NCBI RefSeq assembly: GCF_010093815.1
Contig: NW_022985550.1
Span: forward strand, 757,074-821,073
Reading direction: 5' to 3'
Source of the DNA: Pseudovirgaria hyperparasitica
Lineage: Eukaryota; Ascomycota; Dothideomycetes; Acrospermales; Acrospermaceae
DNA: 64,000 bases
The notes below the pieces were generated by a model that saw nothing but the letters and a program-made list of their open reading frames with translations, was not told where the DNA came from and made no database searches. Shown piece by piece: positions 11,981-25,200 of the stretch (its first letter is position 1; every line of letters starts with the position of its first letter). The translations under genes were made by a program, and so were the position numbers.

Positions 11981-14118
11981 ATGACCACCACCGACGTCGA
12001 GAAGGGTACTTCTCACGGGCTCACAAACAATACGGTTCACAGCTTTGCGTGGCAAGACATCACCGTCACTGTCAAAGATCGCGAAACAAAGAAGCCAAAA
12101 GTAACCGTCGACAAAGCTCATGGCATAGTCCAAGCAGGCGAGCTCCTCGCTGTGATGGGCCCGAGGTATGTCACACTCAGTCCCTGCTCGAGCAGCGCTG
12201 ACGATTCTGTACAGTGGTTGTGGGAAAACAACACTTCTCAACGTCCTGGCCCGTCGCACTGAGCTTCTCCAGGCAGACATCTGCGGCTGTACATACATTG
12301 ACGGCGAGGAAATCTCTCTGCAAGAGTTTCGAATCATCAGCAGCTATGTCGAGCAGGAAGATGTGCTGATTGGCTCACTTACTGTCAAAGAGACTCTCAA
12401 TTTCGCTGCAAGACTTGCGCTACCAAAGTAAGTAGGTCTCATCGTAATGTAGCTACTTATCCTGTATATTTATCTATGCCCGAGGGAGAGAATCTCGAGA
12501 AGACATACGCATCAGGCCAAGGACATGAGAGTACTTGCTCAAAGCTTGAGTGCCATAGTTTGATTTGTCCAGAGAACAGTGCTTATATCATACAGAAACG
12601 TTGGGAAGGCAGAACGCCTCCAACGAATTGAACATCTTCTCCGATCCTTCGGCCTATCTGCTCAATCTGGTAACTTGATTGGAACGCCAATACGGAAAGG
12701 CATCAGTGGAGGACAAAAACGTCGTGTTAGCGTTGCATCCCAATTGATCACAAGCCCAAAGATCCTGTTCCTCGATGAGCCTACGTCTGGTTTAGATTCT
12801 GCGGCCAGCTTTGAAGTCATCAACTTCGTCCGAGACCTTGCAAGAAAACACAAGGTAAAAAAACTTATACAGATATCTTCGCAGCAGGCTGATAATAACA
12901 CCACAGATCATCGTCATCGCAAGCATCCATCAACCGTCGACGAAGACGTTCACCTTATTCGATCAACTGCTTTTACTCTCCAGAGGCAAAGAGATCTATA
13001 ATGGCCCTGTCACAGCTGTCACGCAGTATTTCGTAAACCTTGGCCATGCCGTACCTCTTCACACAAACCCTGCCGAATTCCTCCTCGATCTGGTCAACAC
13101 TGATTTCGAAGCCCACGACCAGTCCTTGGAAAGAGAACTCGCATGTCTACAGAATCATTGGGACATGTCACCTGAGTCGGAGAGTATTACGCGAGAGATA
13201 CGCAGAATTGTATCGCCCAATAAGATTTCCAACCAGAAGCAACGTCATGCTTCTGCCGGTACTGCCACCATACTCCTCGCTCTCATGCACCGCGCCTTCA
13301 TAAAAAGCTACCGCGATGTCATCGCTTATGGCATTCGCGTTGCAATGTACATGGGCCTTGCCATAATGATGGGCACAGTCTGGCTTCGGCTCGGAACAGA
13401 CCAAGAGAATATCCAATCCTTCATCAACGCAATATTCTTCGGCGGAGCTTTCATGTCTTTCATGGCCGTTGCCTATATTCCCGCATTTCTTGAAGACCGC
13501 TCCATATACGTCAAGGAACGAGCAAACGGGCTCTACGGACCGACAGCGTTCATCATCTCGAACTTTGTGATAGGTATACCATACCTGTTTATAATCACAA
13601 TTCTTTTCTCTGTCGTCTCGTATTGGCTATCGAACTTTAGACCTACCCCTGGAGCATTCTTTACCTGGACTCTATATCTCTTCCTCGACTTAGTCGCCGC
13701 CGAGTCACTGGTCGTATTTATATCCAGCGTCAAGCCTATCTTCGTCGTTTCACTCGCGGCCACGGCCTTCGCGAACGGGCTGTGGATGAGTGTTGGTGGC
13801 TTTCTCGTCCCTCTAACAAGACTCAACGTCTTCTGGCGTTACGTGTTCTCGTATATCGATTACCAGCGTTGGGTGTTTGAAGGCATGATGGTCAACGAGT
13901 TCGCCACGCGCACATACAGCTGTATGTCTACGTCAACGGGGTGCAATTGCCTGTACCAAACAGACCTTGCAGATCAATGTCTCATCGATGGCAATGCCGT
14001 CCTGAAAAGATACGGTTATGCAACTGGAGAGCTTGGAAAGAGGGTTGGAATCATTCTTGGGATTACAGCTGGGTATCGTCTGCTCGGTTGGTTTGCACTG
14101 TATATCAGGCGCAAGTAG
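11981..14118 (+). CDS. ABCG-type half-transporter (WHITE family)
   Basis: Four exons: 11981-12165, 12215-12427, 12596-12854 and 12907-14118, giving 622 residues. The splice joins are strongly supported: the first rebuilds the Walker A motif MGPSGCGKTT (residues 59-68) and the third joins into IIVIASIHQPS, which carries the H-loop His at 227. The signature is ISGGQ (169-173) and Walker B plus D-loop is ILFLDEPTSGLDS (189-201). The C-terminal half has six predicted membrane spans, beginning near residue 330 (IAYGIRVAMYMGLAIMM) and ending in a large loop with a CMSTSTGCNCLYQ cysteine cluster before the last helix. The order is nucleotide-binding then membrane domain, as in ABCG; the size is that of a half-transporter, so it should act as a dimer. 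The substrate cannot be told. Intron 2 is longer (168 nt) than the rest. Confidence 0.93.
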
Positions 14119-16703
14119 TTCTGGAAACGAGAGGTGCGATGTAACATGACTACAAAGAGTTTGGCCTCGTCGTAGATAGGTAAGCGCCAGAAAGTTCTGT
14201 ATGGTCTGTTCATTCATCTACAACTGGGACTCATCATGTCCGATGTTCCAAGGCTTAGTATTGGAGAGTATTAGAAACGGACTTACCTGTTTGATGATGT
14301 ACGGCTTCTAGCTAGAATCATTATTGAGCCTCCGAGGCTTCAAGATATGGTCGTCACCCAAATAAATCTGCCTGACAACGATATCTCCCTTTCATACCTC
14401 TTCGCCACATTGCTAGATCGCGTTGCTAACTCCGTATCAACAAATCCAATTGTGCCATATAAAGTGTCAAGACAGCAAAGAGAATCGCAATCTAGCGGCC
14501 TTTCATCAACCTAATAGCACTAGTATCTTCCCATCTTACTTGGCGTGTACGTGCCGTAATCAGCGGTGGTCAGTGTCAACTATTAGTGAAAGATGTGGCG
14601 CGTTGCTGTCAGTGTCAAATTGCTGTCAGATGTCACTCCACGTCACGCCAGCGCCACTGGTCCTCGGCTTCGTTATATCCTGGAAGTCATACATAATTAC
14701 ATACATACATGCGTGCATATAAACATACATAATGTGATCTTTGAAACCGACAAAGCCATATTATGATAGTCTGCACTGACTACCTGTGCACACAAGAATA
14801 AGGTACTACTCTAATTAGTCAACCAATCGTTTATGCGCTAGCGCTCTTATTTCCTTTCCTGCGCCATCGGATACTAATAGCCGCCAGAGAGACACATCTT
14901 TTGCATCATCGATCAGACCCATATATTTTGCGCCAGAAGGATTCAGGATTCCATCCCGACCCTACACTAACCTAAGTGCATAAGAAACAGGCAGATTAAC
15001 TAATCTACCAAAGAAAAGAACAACAACATGGGACGGACTAAGAGAAATAAAAAGAGGCGGGCAAAAATACCAACTAGGCTGCTTGAGTAGGGCGATAGAA
15101 GAAAGAAAAATGAATGAAAATGGTTTAGTATTGAATTAATTGTGTATGGTTGTTCTATATGAAATCCTTCTTGCACCCACTACTAACCAAGCAACCCACC
15201 AACCCACCAGAAAGAACAAGATTGGGATATATCCACCAGTGACGTCTATATAGTACGATATAGCCCCGCCAAAAAGCAGTATAGTCGATCATCGCTTCTC
15301 TTTGATGATTTAAGGTGTCTACGTTCTACGTCTACAAAAAGCAACATCATGAAACCGCCAAGACATGGTGGTATAGACCCACCAGGCCGCAAAAACAAGG
15401 ATCAGGTCCCGGAACAAGCACAAGAACTCAAAAATAACGAAATCTATGCTATTAATTTGAGCTAAATGTACAGATTGTGTCTGTTGCATGTGTGGCGTTT
15501 CGGCAGATCGACTGCCGGCACAGTTGTTCTTTTTTCCTGCCGGCACAAGTTGTGCTTATGGATTTGCCGAGCGGGCTATTGTTTCAGGTTGCTTTTTCTG
15601 GGGGAGATGGGCTGGGCTGTTAACCATCTCGATAGCCGTCTCGATTCGGCAGTAGAGTGGGTGGGTGGTAGGGGAGGTGGAATTTCCCCGTTTGGTACAC
15701 CACGGGCGGGAGGCGGCAGGAAAGATGAAAGAGCGACCTGGTTCATGATTGAGGAGAAGAAAATTTCCGAGGTAGCGGACACGGCTTGCAAGTCATGGAA
15801 AGTTTGGATTCGAGGATGCTTAGTCTTCACTAAGTGGGTTTGGTCTAGACGAGTAAACGTGTCGTTTCAGGGGGAACGGTTTGGATGCGCCGTTGAGGAG
15901 TGGCGTAATGGAGGAACGTTCCGTATAAGATTGCTAGCTGTTATGGGAAGGGCGTGGTAATGGCGCGTTCTGGAAGTTGGGACGAATGATACTTGCTCTT
16001 GGCAGATGTGCGGTTGAGTGTTGTGCTAATCGTTATGTGAGAGGAGCGGTCATGAAAAGATAAGGGATACGAAGATAGAAGAATATCATAATTTGTACAA
16101 CCGCAGAACCGGGCGACCTTGAAGGTCGACACGGCCCCCGCAAAATAAGTTGTTGTGAAAAAAGGTATACAGAGGGTGTGTCATACATGGTGTACAAGTA
16201 ATGGAAAATGGAACTGTTGTCGAGTAATGGCTCGCAGCTTTCATCGTCCATATGATTCCGGAATATGTTCTTCTTCTTCTTCCGCCAATATTCGATTTGC
16301 GTCACTACGTTCTCGCGTAACGGCGTGCACGCTTGTGATTTCCGTCCAATCTTTCCCTTCAATCTGTTTCCTCTCTGAAAGCAAAAACGCCGCCTTTATA
16401 AACACATGGCTGATAGGTCGGTATAAGAACAACAGAGACGCAGAAAAGGCGGAGACTATATAGCAGGCATTTCGGGGGAGGAAAAGTCAGCATAAAGAAC
16501 ATCGTTCGCTCAGCACCTAAGAAGTGCTGGAAAAGGAACAGGAAAAGGAAGACAGAACAACGACAAGAAGCAGAATGAAGACACAAATAGCCAAAACAAT
16601 GTGTGTTGGGTATAGAAAGGTCCAGCCCGGGTCATAATCCCATTGGGGAGACCATCAACTCCAACGCCGTTCAAAAGATGTAAAAGTGTAAGAATGTTTG
16701 TGT
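14119..16703. other. Intergenic, 2.6 kb, between convergent genes
   Basis: This lies between the 3' ends of the ABC transporter and the kinesin gene. A 164-codon plus-strand frame at 15466-15960 has no recognisable motif and is Trp/Arg-rich in a way typical of chance frames. A short direct repeat (ctgccggcac) recurs near 15509 and 15536. Confidence 0.55.
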
Positions 16704-19700
16704 CTAGAAGCAATTCAGGGTTCCCTTTTTCTTGTTCTTCTTGCTGCTGTTAATGACTGCCATGCGAGCCTCCAGATGAGCTCTCTCGGCTTCAACCCTC
16801 ATCCTCTTACTGCGCTCTTCCTCGACTGCTTGCAGTGAGTGTCGTGCATGCTCTCGCTCATTACGCATTTGGCCCATTTCCTCCTCGAGGCTTGAGCACT
16901 TCTTCCTCCAGCTCTCCATCTCGGACTTGACCTTTGTGCTACTGGACTCGAGGTCTGTGAGAGCCTCTTCTAGCGTTGCCGTCAGCTGCTTCTCGGCGAA
17001 GAGATGCTTCTCGATGGTCCTGATACGAGCTTCTTGGTCTTCCACAAGCTGCGCCTGGGCAATGTCCTTGCTCTGATGCCGGGACGTTGGCGGAGAAGGC
17101 AAAGGCGGAAATTGGCTGTTGGTCGGGCTCATCGGGGAGGTGTTGTTGCCAGGGAGTGGAGGAAGCGGAATAGCAGGAGGTGGCGATGGGAGCGATGAGG
17201 CCGTGGATTGCGACTTGCGAATGTTGGAGTTGGCTGAACCAGAGCGCTCAATGCCTTGTGGATCTACAGAGTTGCGCTGATTAATGCCGAGTTGAGCCTG
17301 GGGGATGTTAGTATCATGGCCACACATCAGAGAGCATCTGACACTCACCTCTAGAGCTGCAATCTTGACTCGTGACTCCTCCAACTCTCGCTCAATACCA
17401 GTCTTGGCATGTACCACTTCCTCAAGCTGTACGTTGCGCTCTGTCTGAAGCGCCGATAGTCTGTTGTTGGCGGCTTGATGTTGATCATAATTCGAACTCA
17501 GCTGATCTTCCAACTCTTCTACGAGTCGAGCCTTCTTCTGTTCTTCGGCACCCACGCGCTCGATTTCTTTCAGTAGCTCCTCGTTAATTCCCTTCAGTTC
17601 ATCGATCGAGCTTTCCATACCAAGCGCTCTCGCTTGGACCGATTCCAACTCGGCCCGTATAGTTAACAAGCTCTCCGATGCTTCAGTGTGTTGAGCTGTC
17701 AGGTCTCTTCTTGTAGAAACGAGATTCTCAACCTGAGATTGTAGCGTTTCCGCGTCGGTGTCCTCATTGAGAGCTGCTGACACTCCCTTGAGTAGAGTGA
17801 TCATCTGAGTTTGCGCAGCAGTGAGCTGCGCCTGAAGAGCCTCATTAGCACTTTGATGCTCCGTGTGACTCTTTGTGAGGTCACTTTGCAACGCTGCCGT
17901 GGCCTGCTCATGCTGGGCCAGTTGTGCAGCTAGACGCTCATTCGAATCCGTTTGAGCTTTAATCAATTGCTCGTTGAGCTGACTGACTTCTGCAGTGTGG
18001 GATATCTGCAGTTCATCGAGATTTGCCTGGCAACGAGACAACGTCGCCTTGTGTTCGTCAATCTGTCTCTCCAGGTTAGACACAAGGCTTCGATGCGTTT
18101 CCAGTTCTTTGGAAGTCAGCTCTCTAGCAGAAGAATCTTCCTCAACCTGCTTGAGAATACTGGTATGAGCATGCTCAAGCTCTTGGACACGAGCTGCGCT
18201 TTCAAGGGCTGACTGTTTATGCTCCTCAAGATTCTTTTGCAATGCCACAACCATTTCAGAATGCTGGTCTGTGTTACCCATAACACTTTCAGAGAGCTCT
18301 TGGTCCGCGCCGGTGGTGGCCTTAAGCTCTGCAACCTGAGCAGCGTGAAGTTGTTCAGAATCGTGCAATGACTTTTCGAGAGATTGTATCGTCTCGTTCA
18401 AATGAGCCTCGGAGGTCTTCATAGACTCCAATGCGGCAAGGTGCTTGGATTTCCATTCGAGAACCTCGGCTTGAAGAGCGGCGACCTGCTCGTTGTGCGC
18501 AGCGTCTGGGTGAGTATCCAAATCACGGGCCTCATCGTTCGTAGCAAGTGACTCTGGCTTCGATGCCAAGGATGCCTGCAAAGTCTCAATCTGGGTCTGT
18601 AACTCACGTTCGCGTACAGCATGGGTGTCTCGGAGTACCCGCATCTGGTTCTCACTCTCGACAAGTTGGTCACGCATCGAGGCAACCACAGATAGGTCGA
18701 GTGGTGATGATGCTTTGATACTGGATCTTTCACGGGTAAGTCCAGAGATGATTTGCATCTTGCCATCCATTTCTTTGCGCACAGAAGTAAGCTCTGTCTC
18801 CAGAGTCTGCACTCGCTCTGAACGTATATGAAGCTCCGTCATGACTGCATTGAGATTGATTTCGAAGTTTTGAACAACCTCAGGATTATCTTCGAAGTTC
18901 TCGAGGGCCATGTTGCGTAGTGATGCGATCGAACGTGTCGCGCGGTCATTGTTAAACCCTTGACTTGACTTTCGTCGAATGACCTGGGCAGGTGAGGATG
19001 GTCTCCCATTTGCTTGAGCCTTTTGCACTTCGCCCTTCAACTCTTGCACATAATCCAACATCTTTTTATGTTCGTCCTGAAGAAGGCCATACTGAGTGTT
19101 TAGCTCGTCCATATGGCTTTCTTTTTCGGTGTTGAGCTTTCGAAGCTCCTCGACCTCTTGAGCCAAGGCTATATCTTTCGCATTGCTGAGATTCTCAGTC
19201 GAATCCGGGAAAGCCCCGACAGGAACAGGTGTAGCCTGTCTTTCAACCTCTTCCTTACCCAAACCATTCTCAAGCTCCTGCGTAGGGCCTTCCTCAGTAA
19301 TATCCGAGACGGTCGTCTCGTCTACGTTGGATAAATTGGAAGACTCCCCAGCTGAGGACAACTCCGCAGATAACGTACGCGAAGATGAATGTTGTCCATC
19401 CTCTTCTTTCAGCCCATTCATCCCCGCATGCGCTAAAAAAGAATCTGGCCGGGATGACGTGACAGATTTGCTTGCACGACGCCCAACCCGAGCTTCTTCA
19501 ACAGCATCTTGAAGCTCGGCCAAGGTGTTTAGAGCAATTTGATATTTTCTTGTTAGCTCGTCGTAGTCATTGACTGTGCCTTCGTGTTCAACGCGAAGAT
19601 CAAAAAGCTCTTGGGTGACGTTCTCTAGCTTGTCTGCAACAAATTTTGATTGTGCGGTACTTTGGAGAGGCTCACTCAGCTCATCTACAGTCTTGAGTTG

Positions 19701-22229
19701 AGCTGGTCTGGTATTGCTGAAAATCTCGGCCTCTTCGTGCACTTCTTCGTCGAGGGTGCGTTGGGCCTCAAGTCCTGAATCGAAGCTCTTCTCGACGTCT
19801 TCTTCTTCATGGGACTTTACGCCATTAATATGGGTATCTTTATCAACTTCCGATTCCTCTGCGTGGCCATTGACCGGCAACCCATTATCCATTTTCGGGT
19901 CATTTTGACGAATATGATCGAGCTCATAAAGTAGGTTATCCAGCTTGCCAATACTACGTTGTCGTTCTACAACGTGTTCGAGTCGATCAATCTCACGTTG
20001 CATCATCTCATGGTCTTGCTCAGATTCGGCCAGTCGCTCTTCCAATGTCGATATATACTCCTCGCAACTCGACTCATTCTCCTTAGTTCGGGTAAGTTCC
20101 TTGCGAAGTTCCTGAATAATAGCAGAGCTCTTCTCTTCCCCTGAGGTGATGCCGTCTACGCGGGCCTCTAGATCGCGAAGATACTGTTCGCTACTAGCTT
20201 CGCGATCGAGAGCTTTCTGTATACGAGCGTGAAGTTGTTGCTGAACGGTTTCCATATATGCGATCTTTGTCTCCCGTTCGAGCAATGAACTCTCGCTGGA
20301 GGACAAGGACGATCGAGTCGTAGAAAGAGACGATTCCAGACTTTGGATAGTTTTCTCGTACTCCAGTACCACGGACTCAACAGCTTCGGCGAAAGAATTT
20401 GACCTCTTCAATCGCTCTAGCGCACTGTCACCAATGGCATCCTTGAGCATTGGCGTGTCTTCTGAGTCGTCTCTAGCTTTGGAGATTTCCGATATCAACT
20501 TCGCGTGACGTTGACTGAGGGCGTTATAGTTCTCCTGGATGTCCAGTAGTTGATTTTGCATGTCTTTTTCACGCTCATGTTGTCTCTCGGCCCGCTCCTG
20601 AGGAGCATTGTTGCGGCGCTCAGTCTTCTCCGAAAGCCGGATCTGGTCCCGGAGAAACGAGACTTCTGCTCTGAGACGATCAATAACGGCTTGTTTGTCG
20701 CCGTCTTCGTTGACCTGCTGTATTTGCGGTTTGCTCTGGATGGCGCGAGCTCTTTGTGCGTACTGAACAGTGTTCAGGGTTTCGCTCAAATGGAACTCCG
20801 CCGGATTAATACACGCAACCATATATGTAATAGCATTGCCGCCAAGTGAATCCTGGAGGAGGCGCGTGAGCTTCGAGTCTCGGTAGGATACATGAGAGCC
20901 GGCTGCGCGCGATGAGAGTTGAGAAATGACTTTACCCAAGCTAGCAAGTCCGGCGTTGATCGAGATACCCTCCCGAGCGCGCTCTCCATGCGCACCCGTA
21001 TTCTTGAGTCTTTCACTTCCTGCCAGATCCACGAAATGGAGCTTACTATCGACGGTCACCCAATTGTCTGATCCGCTCATCATTTCCAGAGGAACGGACC
21101 GTCGCTTCTCCTGCGCCGGGGTGGTTTGTGCCCTTTTCTGAACCAAGTTCAAGGTGAACACTGCGTGCGAACGGGACGATTTCGCATTCACCGCAGTCGA
21201 ATCAGTTTGTCGAATGGAGGATCCGAAGTTTAGGGCATTAATTAGATCCTCGACCGAATTGACGTTCTCTTGATGAAGTCCAGTCAATAGTATGTGCCCC
21301 TTTGCATCTTCACGAATTGTCACCTGCGCTCTTTCATTATGCGGCACTGTATCTGGCAGCAAGAGATCGCGTAGATGCTCGTTATAGATCTGTAATTTCG
21401 TTAGTTTCCAGTAATTGTCATACCATCTGCTAGCACAAACCTCCACGTATGAAGCCTTCATCTGCCAATTCTTCTCTTTGTTCGCGAGGCTCGAAAGTGG
21501 TTGCTGCGTGGAATACCGTGAGGGCGCACGGATTCCTGATGCTGACGCAGTCTTGCTATGGGCAGCTGCGCCCCCCGCAAGGTTCTGGAAAAGTGCAACT
21601 GCTGCACGCGGAATAACACCTGAAAGGTCTATGAGCGACATTCATACGAAATGATAATAGAGCATTTAACCCACCCATCGATGTTTGGTCTCCTTGCTCA
21701 GTGGAGCCTGTGGTCCCCATGGTGTACGACTTTCCAGCACCGGATTGTCCATACGCAAGTATAGAGACATTGTATCCCTGAATAAAAGAGTTTACGCTGT
21801 CGCTGAAATAGTCCCATATGCCTTCCTGGCCAGTGTTCTCGTTGAAGACCTGATCGAAGACGAAGAGTTTCTTTCCTTGCGCTGATTCGACAGCCAGGCT
21901 TGTTGGGGTTGTGGCTTGGCACGTTGATCCTCTAAATCGCTGCGGTATGAGTTCGTAGCCAGGATCATCTGGTTTGAGTGGTGGACGGACGCGCACAGCT
22001 ACAAGAGATGCATCGGTCAGCAAATATGCAAAGAGTAGAGCGAGCGGGAAAGCAACGCATACATACCGACTTTTACGGCGGTTTTGGCGTCTTCATCAGA
22101 AGCTCTGCTGCCGCCTGGTCTACTGCTGACGCTCATCCGACTTGAACTTCTGTTTGGACGTATCATGGCGCTCATGGGTCTGGAAACGCCTCCACCACCA
22201 CTGGCTGGTGAGCCGGGAGGAGAGGCCAT
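16704..22229 (-). CDS. Kinesin-4-like motor with very long coiled coil
   Basis: Five exons in coding order: 22229-22067, 21998-21675, 21619-21441, 21389-17349 and 17297-16704, giving about 1766 residues. The N-terminal motor spans about residues 54-400: AVRVRPPL (55-62), Walker A GQSGAGKS (138-145), switch I NAKSSRSH (290-297), switch II DLAGSE (343-348), then YRDSKLTRLLQDSLGG and LNTVQYAQRARAI. The last two blocks and the N-terminal motor position fit kinesin-4 / KIF4-KIF21 best. Residues from about 430 to 1700 are heptad-rich coiled coil, broken by a Ser/Pro linker and, near residue 1600, a proline-rich patch (SPPPAIPLPPLPG). The tail is basic. Introns 3 and 4 are each 51 nt and stop-free, so read-through would stay in frame. 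The start is uncertain: an acceptor-like ttctttcacag lies just upstream of 22229, so a 5' leader intron or a further exon is possible. Confidence 0.9.
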
Positions 22230-25200
22230 GACGGCCAGCGAGCCAGAGAGGCCTGTGAAAGAATATTGGTAAATGAAATGGACTGTACGAGCAGCGTTTG
22301 GCGCGTGAAAGCGGTGTTGTGAGAGAAACAAGTTCAGTCACAATTGATGATGGACCCTGGAGTTGTTCCTGCAGGACGCAATGGCAGGCTTGGTAACCGG
22401 GAGGTGGGCGCGTTGCGTAGTATCAGATACGCGGTTACGACCGCCGTAACATGGCAACCGCTGAAGCAGTCGGAGAAGTAGCAAAGTGAATGAATATCAG
22501 AGGAGTATGATGATACTGGGAGGATGAGGCGTGAGTGAGCGCGACAAGTGAAAGGTCAGGGCGGAGAATTTTGGGCAGACGTAAACGTACACAAGACCGG
22601 GCACCACGGTGGGTAAGTAAGTGCTTTTTGGGCGGCGAGCCGGGAGCACCGTTCGTGGGCTGGCAAAAGTAAGAAGACCAAGCCAACGCGGGAGACATGG
22701 GGGGGCGCAACATGGGACATACACCTGTGCATACCATATACAGGCGTGATTATTTTATTTTGGGGGGGGGGAGGATAAGGGGCGGGCGCGACCGAGGAAC
22801 CAGCCAGCCTGCACGTTTTTAGCGTCAACTCTTCCCCTGACGGCCCCCCTCACTACTATTAGTTAGTCTGTTGGTCCAACTTACCTATTGTCACCAACTT
22901 CTTGCACACCAGTGACCATCCATGCTGCCCTTTTTCCCCATGCTTGATGAAAAGTGTTTGAAGCTCGTGCATACTACGCACCATCACATTCGTTAGCGCT
23001 ACTTACCACGCGTTCGCCGGTACGAAATCTCCCGGTCCGTATCGCTCTCTCTCTCATGCCATACCTCTCTTGCTGACCATCATCTGTAGTTCTTTTCTGT
23101 GCGCGATGCCTCATGTTGCCGTGACCAGGCGGCACATCACGGCCGTTTCCTCGGCCGCCTATCTACAAGGGTGTGCGGCAATTCCTGCGAGTGCTTCCAA
23201 CAATTGGACGAAGGAGCGAGCACGCACGCAGCAACGGTCTTGACATTCGGCAGCTGGGGCAGGACGGAGATATCAGGTTACCTACCACAGACCTCACAGT
23301 CTCGCGGACGCAAAGGCAAAGCAGGAGGCTTATGGGTTAGCAGCCACTTCCTATTGCAGGCTGTGGCGTTCCGACCAGCGCTTCGTGCAACCGACGGCGT
23401 AGTGGAGACGGGTTTTCAGGTCTGTTTACCAAGCCTATCAAACGAGTCAAGCGCGAGACGCCCGCGTCACGTCGCGTCGCCTCACAAAAGGAATCGGGCA
23501 TGATTCCGAGGTACAGTCGTGTCCGCTCATAAAATCATCACAGCTCTTGTTCGTATCATTAACACTGGGGTCACCTCTTGAGATCTCGATAACTCATCTG
23601 CGAAATGCAGTCGTGGCCGTCTCAAGGATTGAACGGCGTCGTGAGCCAAAATACGCGCCATTAGCTCCTGTCATTTCTTGGATCCTCTCTAGACTGAACT
23701 GGGCCTGCGACAGTCACTATCCCTTTTCGCTTAATTAGCAGCTCGTCCGTTACCGTTACACTTATTCTGCTTTTACTCTTCTGCTGCATATCACAGAGAC
23801 ACTGGAGTATTTGACATTCGCTAGGACAATATAGAGCATACACTCTTTCCAACTCTGAATAAACTTTTTCCTCACAGATGATGATGATAATTCACTTTAT
23901 GTCGGCCGTTGGGCTTCAGAGCACGACAACCGTGCCCAAAGATCTCGACCACTCTCCCCAGTTAATAATGGCACCGAGCGCGTGGAACGGCTATCAACGT
24001 TTCAACTAAAATGAACTAAGCATGTCACCATGTGCTAAGTCGCTTTGGGATCTGAAGCAACCCAGATTCGCAAACTTTCAGGACTATTTGTTTTAGGTTG
24101 TTATGGCTCTTGCTTCGTCGAAATCATCCCTACCAGTCTACATAAACGGACACGGGACAATGTTAATGCCAACTTGGTAAGCCTCACTCTTCCAGAAGAC
24201 TTAACGCGGAAGCTTTTGACCCCTGGAGACCTTGCCTATCTGAGTTCAGCCAACATCCCTCGCCCTAAAGACTGGTGGAACTCTCTTTTGACACTCCCTC
24301 ATCAACTCTTAAGCCATGCGTTTGGCGGCATCATCGTACTGAACGGAGCCTAAAAATATTCATCACACCTTTTGGAATCCTCACCCCTTCCCTGGCATAT
24401 GAGTGAGGGTGAGCTTACAGAGCACTAAATGTTGGATACTACAAGAAGGCCTTATTCTTGTCTCGTGAAAATCTCCTCAACAGGTATAACAACATCTGCA
24501 CGCATGAAATATCCATTTCAAAAGATGAAACCCAGTGGACTCGAGTTCTACATGCTTTGCACCGCGCATTCGGCGATGTTCGAACATACTTGACACTCTC
24601 TAATACCTGCAGGCATGTGGTCTCTCAGGGACAGCCTGAACAGCATGTGCTCGCCGTTGCAGTAAATGGCTTTGCGCGATCTTGCATGGGATTGACAATG
24701 CACAGGGTCAGTGTACATAAGAATCTTACAGTCGTCTTACCTGAAGTTGGCCTCCACTCAGAGGTACCACCAGTCTATTGATTAGGATCGTATGAAGAAT
24801 TTTCCACTGAAAACGCACCTACAAAGATCCCAATAGCTAATCATGCGGGCGAAACCAATCAAGTTGTCAATGGCAGGTCTCCATACGGCTAGAGCCTCGA
24901 TGCGATGCAGTATCATCACGGAGCCAGATGCAGATTCTTCCTAATGATTTACTTCCACGAATTGGATTGCACATTATCGCCGCAGAAGATCAACTACTTC
25001 ATTCATCGACAGCAGGAAGTTGCGCCATACGCTCACAACCACTTCCTCGGTGCCGCGGGGCTTTCGTTGCTGCCCTACGCGATCGGCTGGATACATGTCC
25101 ATTTTGATCAAACCTAAGTTCGCGGATATCGTTTAGTTCTCGAGCCGGACGTCCGACTGAGTTTAGCCATTGAGACTGTCAGGACTCCGCAGTGAAAAAT

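Noticed and set aside
15466-15960. 164-codon plus-strand frame in the intergenic region
   Set aside because: No motif, odd Trp/Arg/Gly composition, no splice extension; more likely chance.
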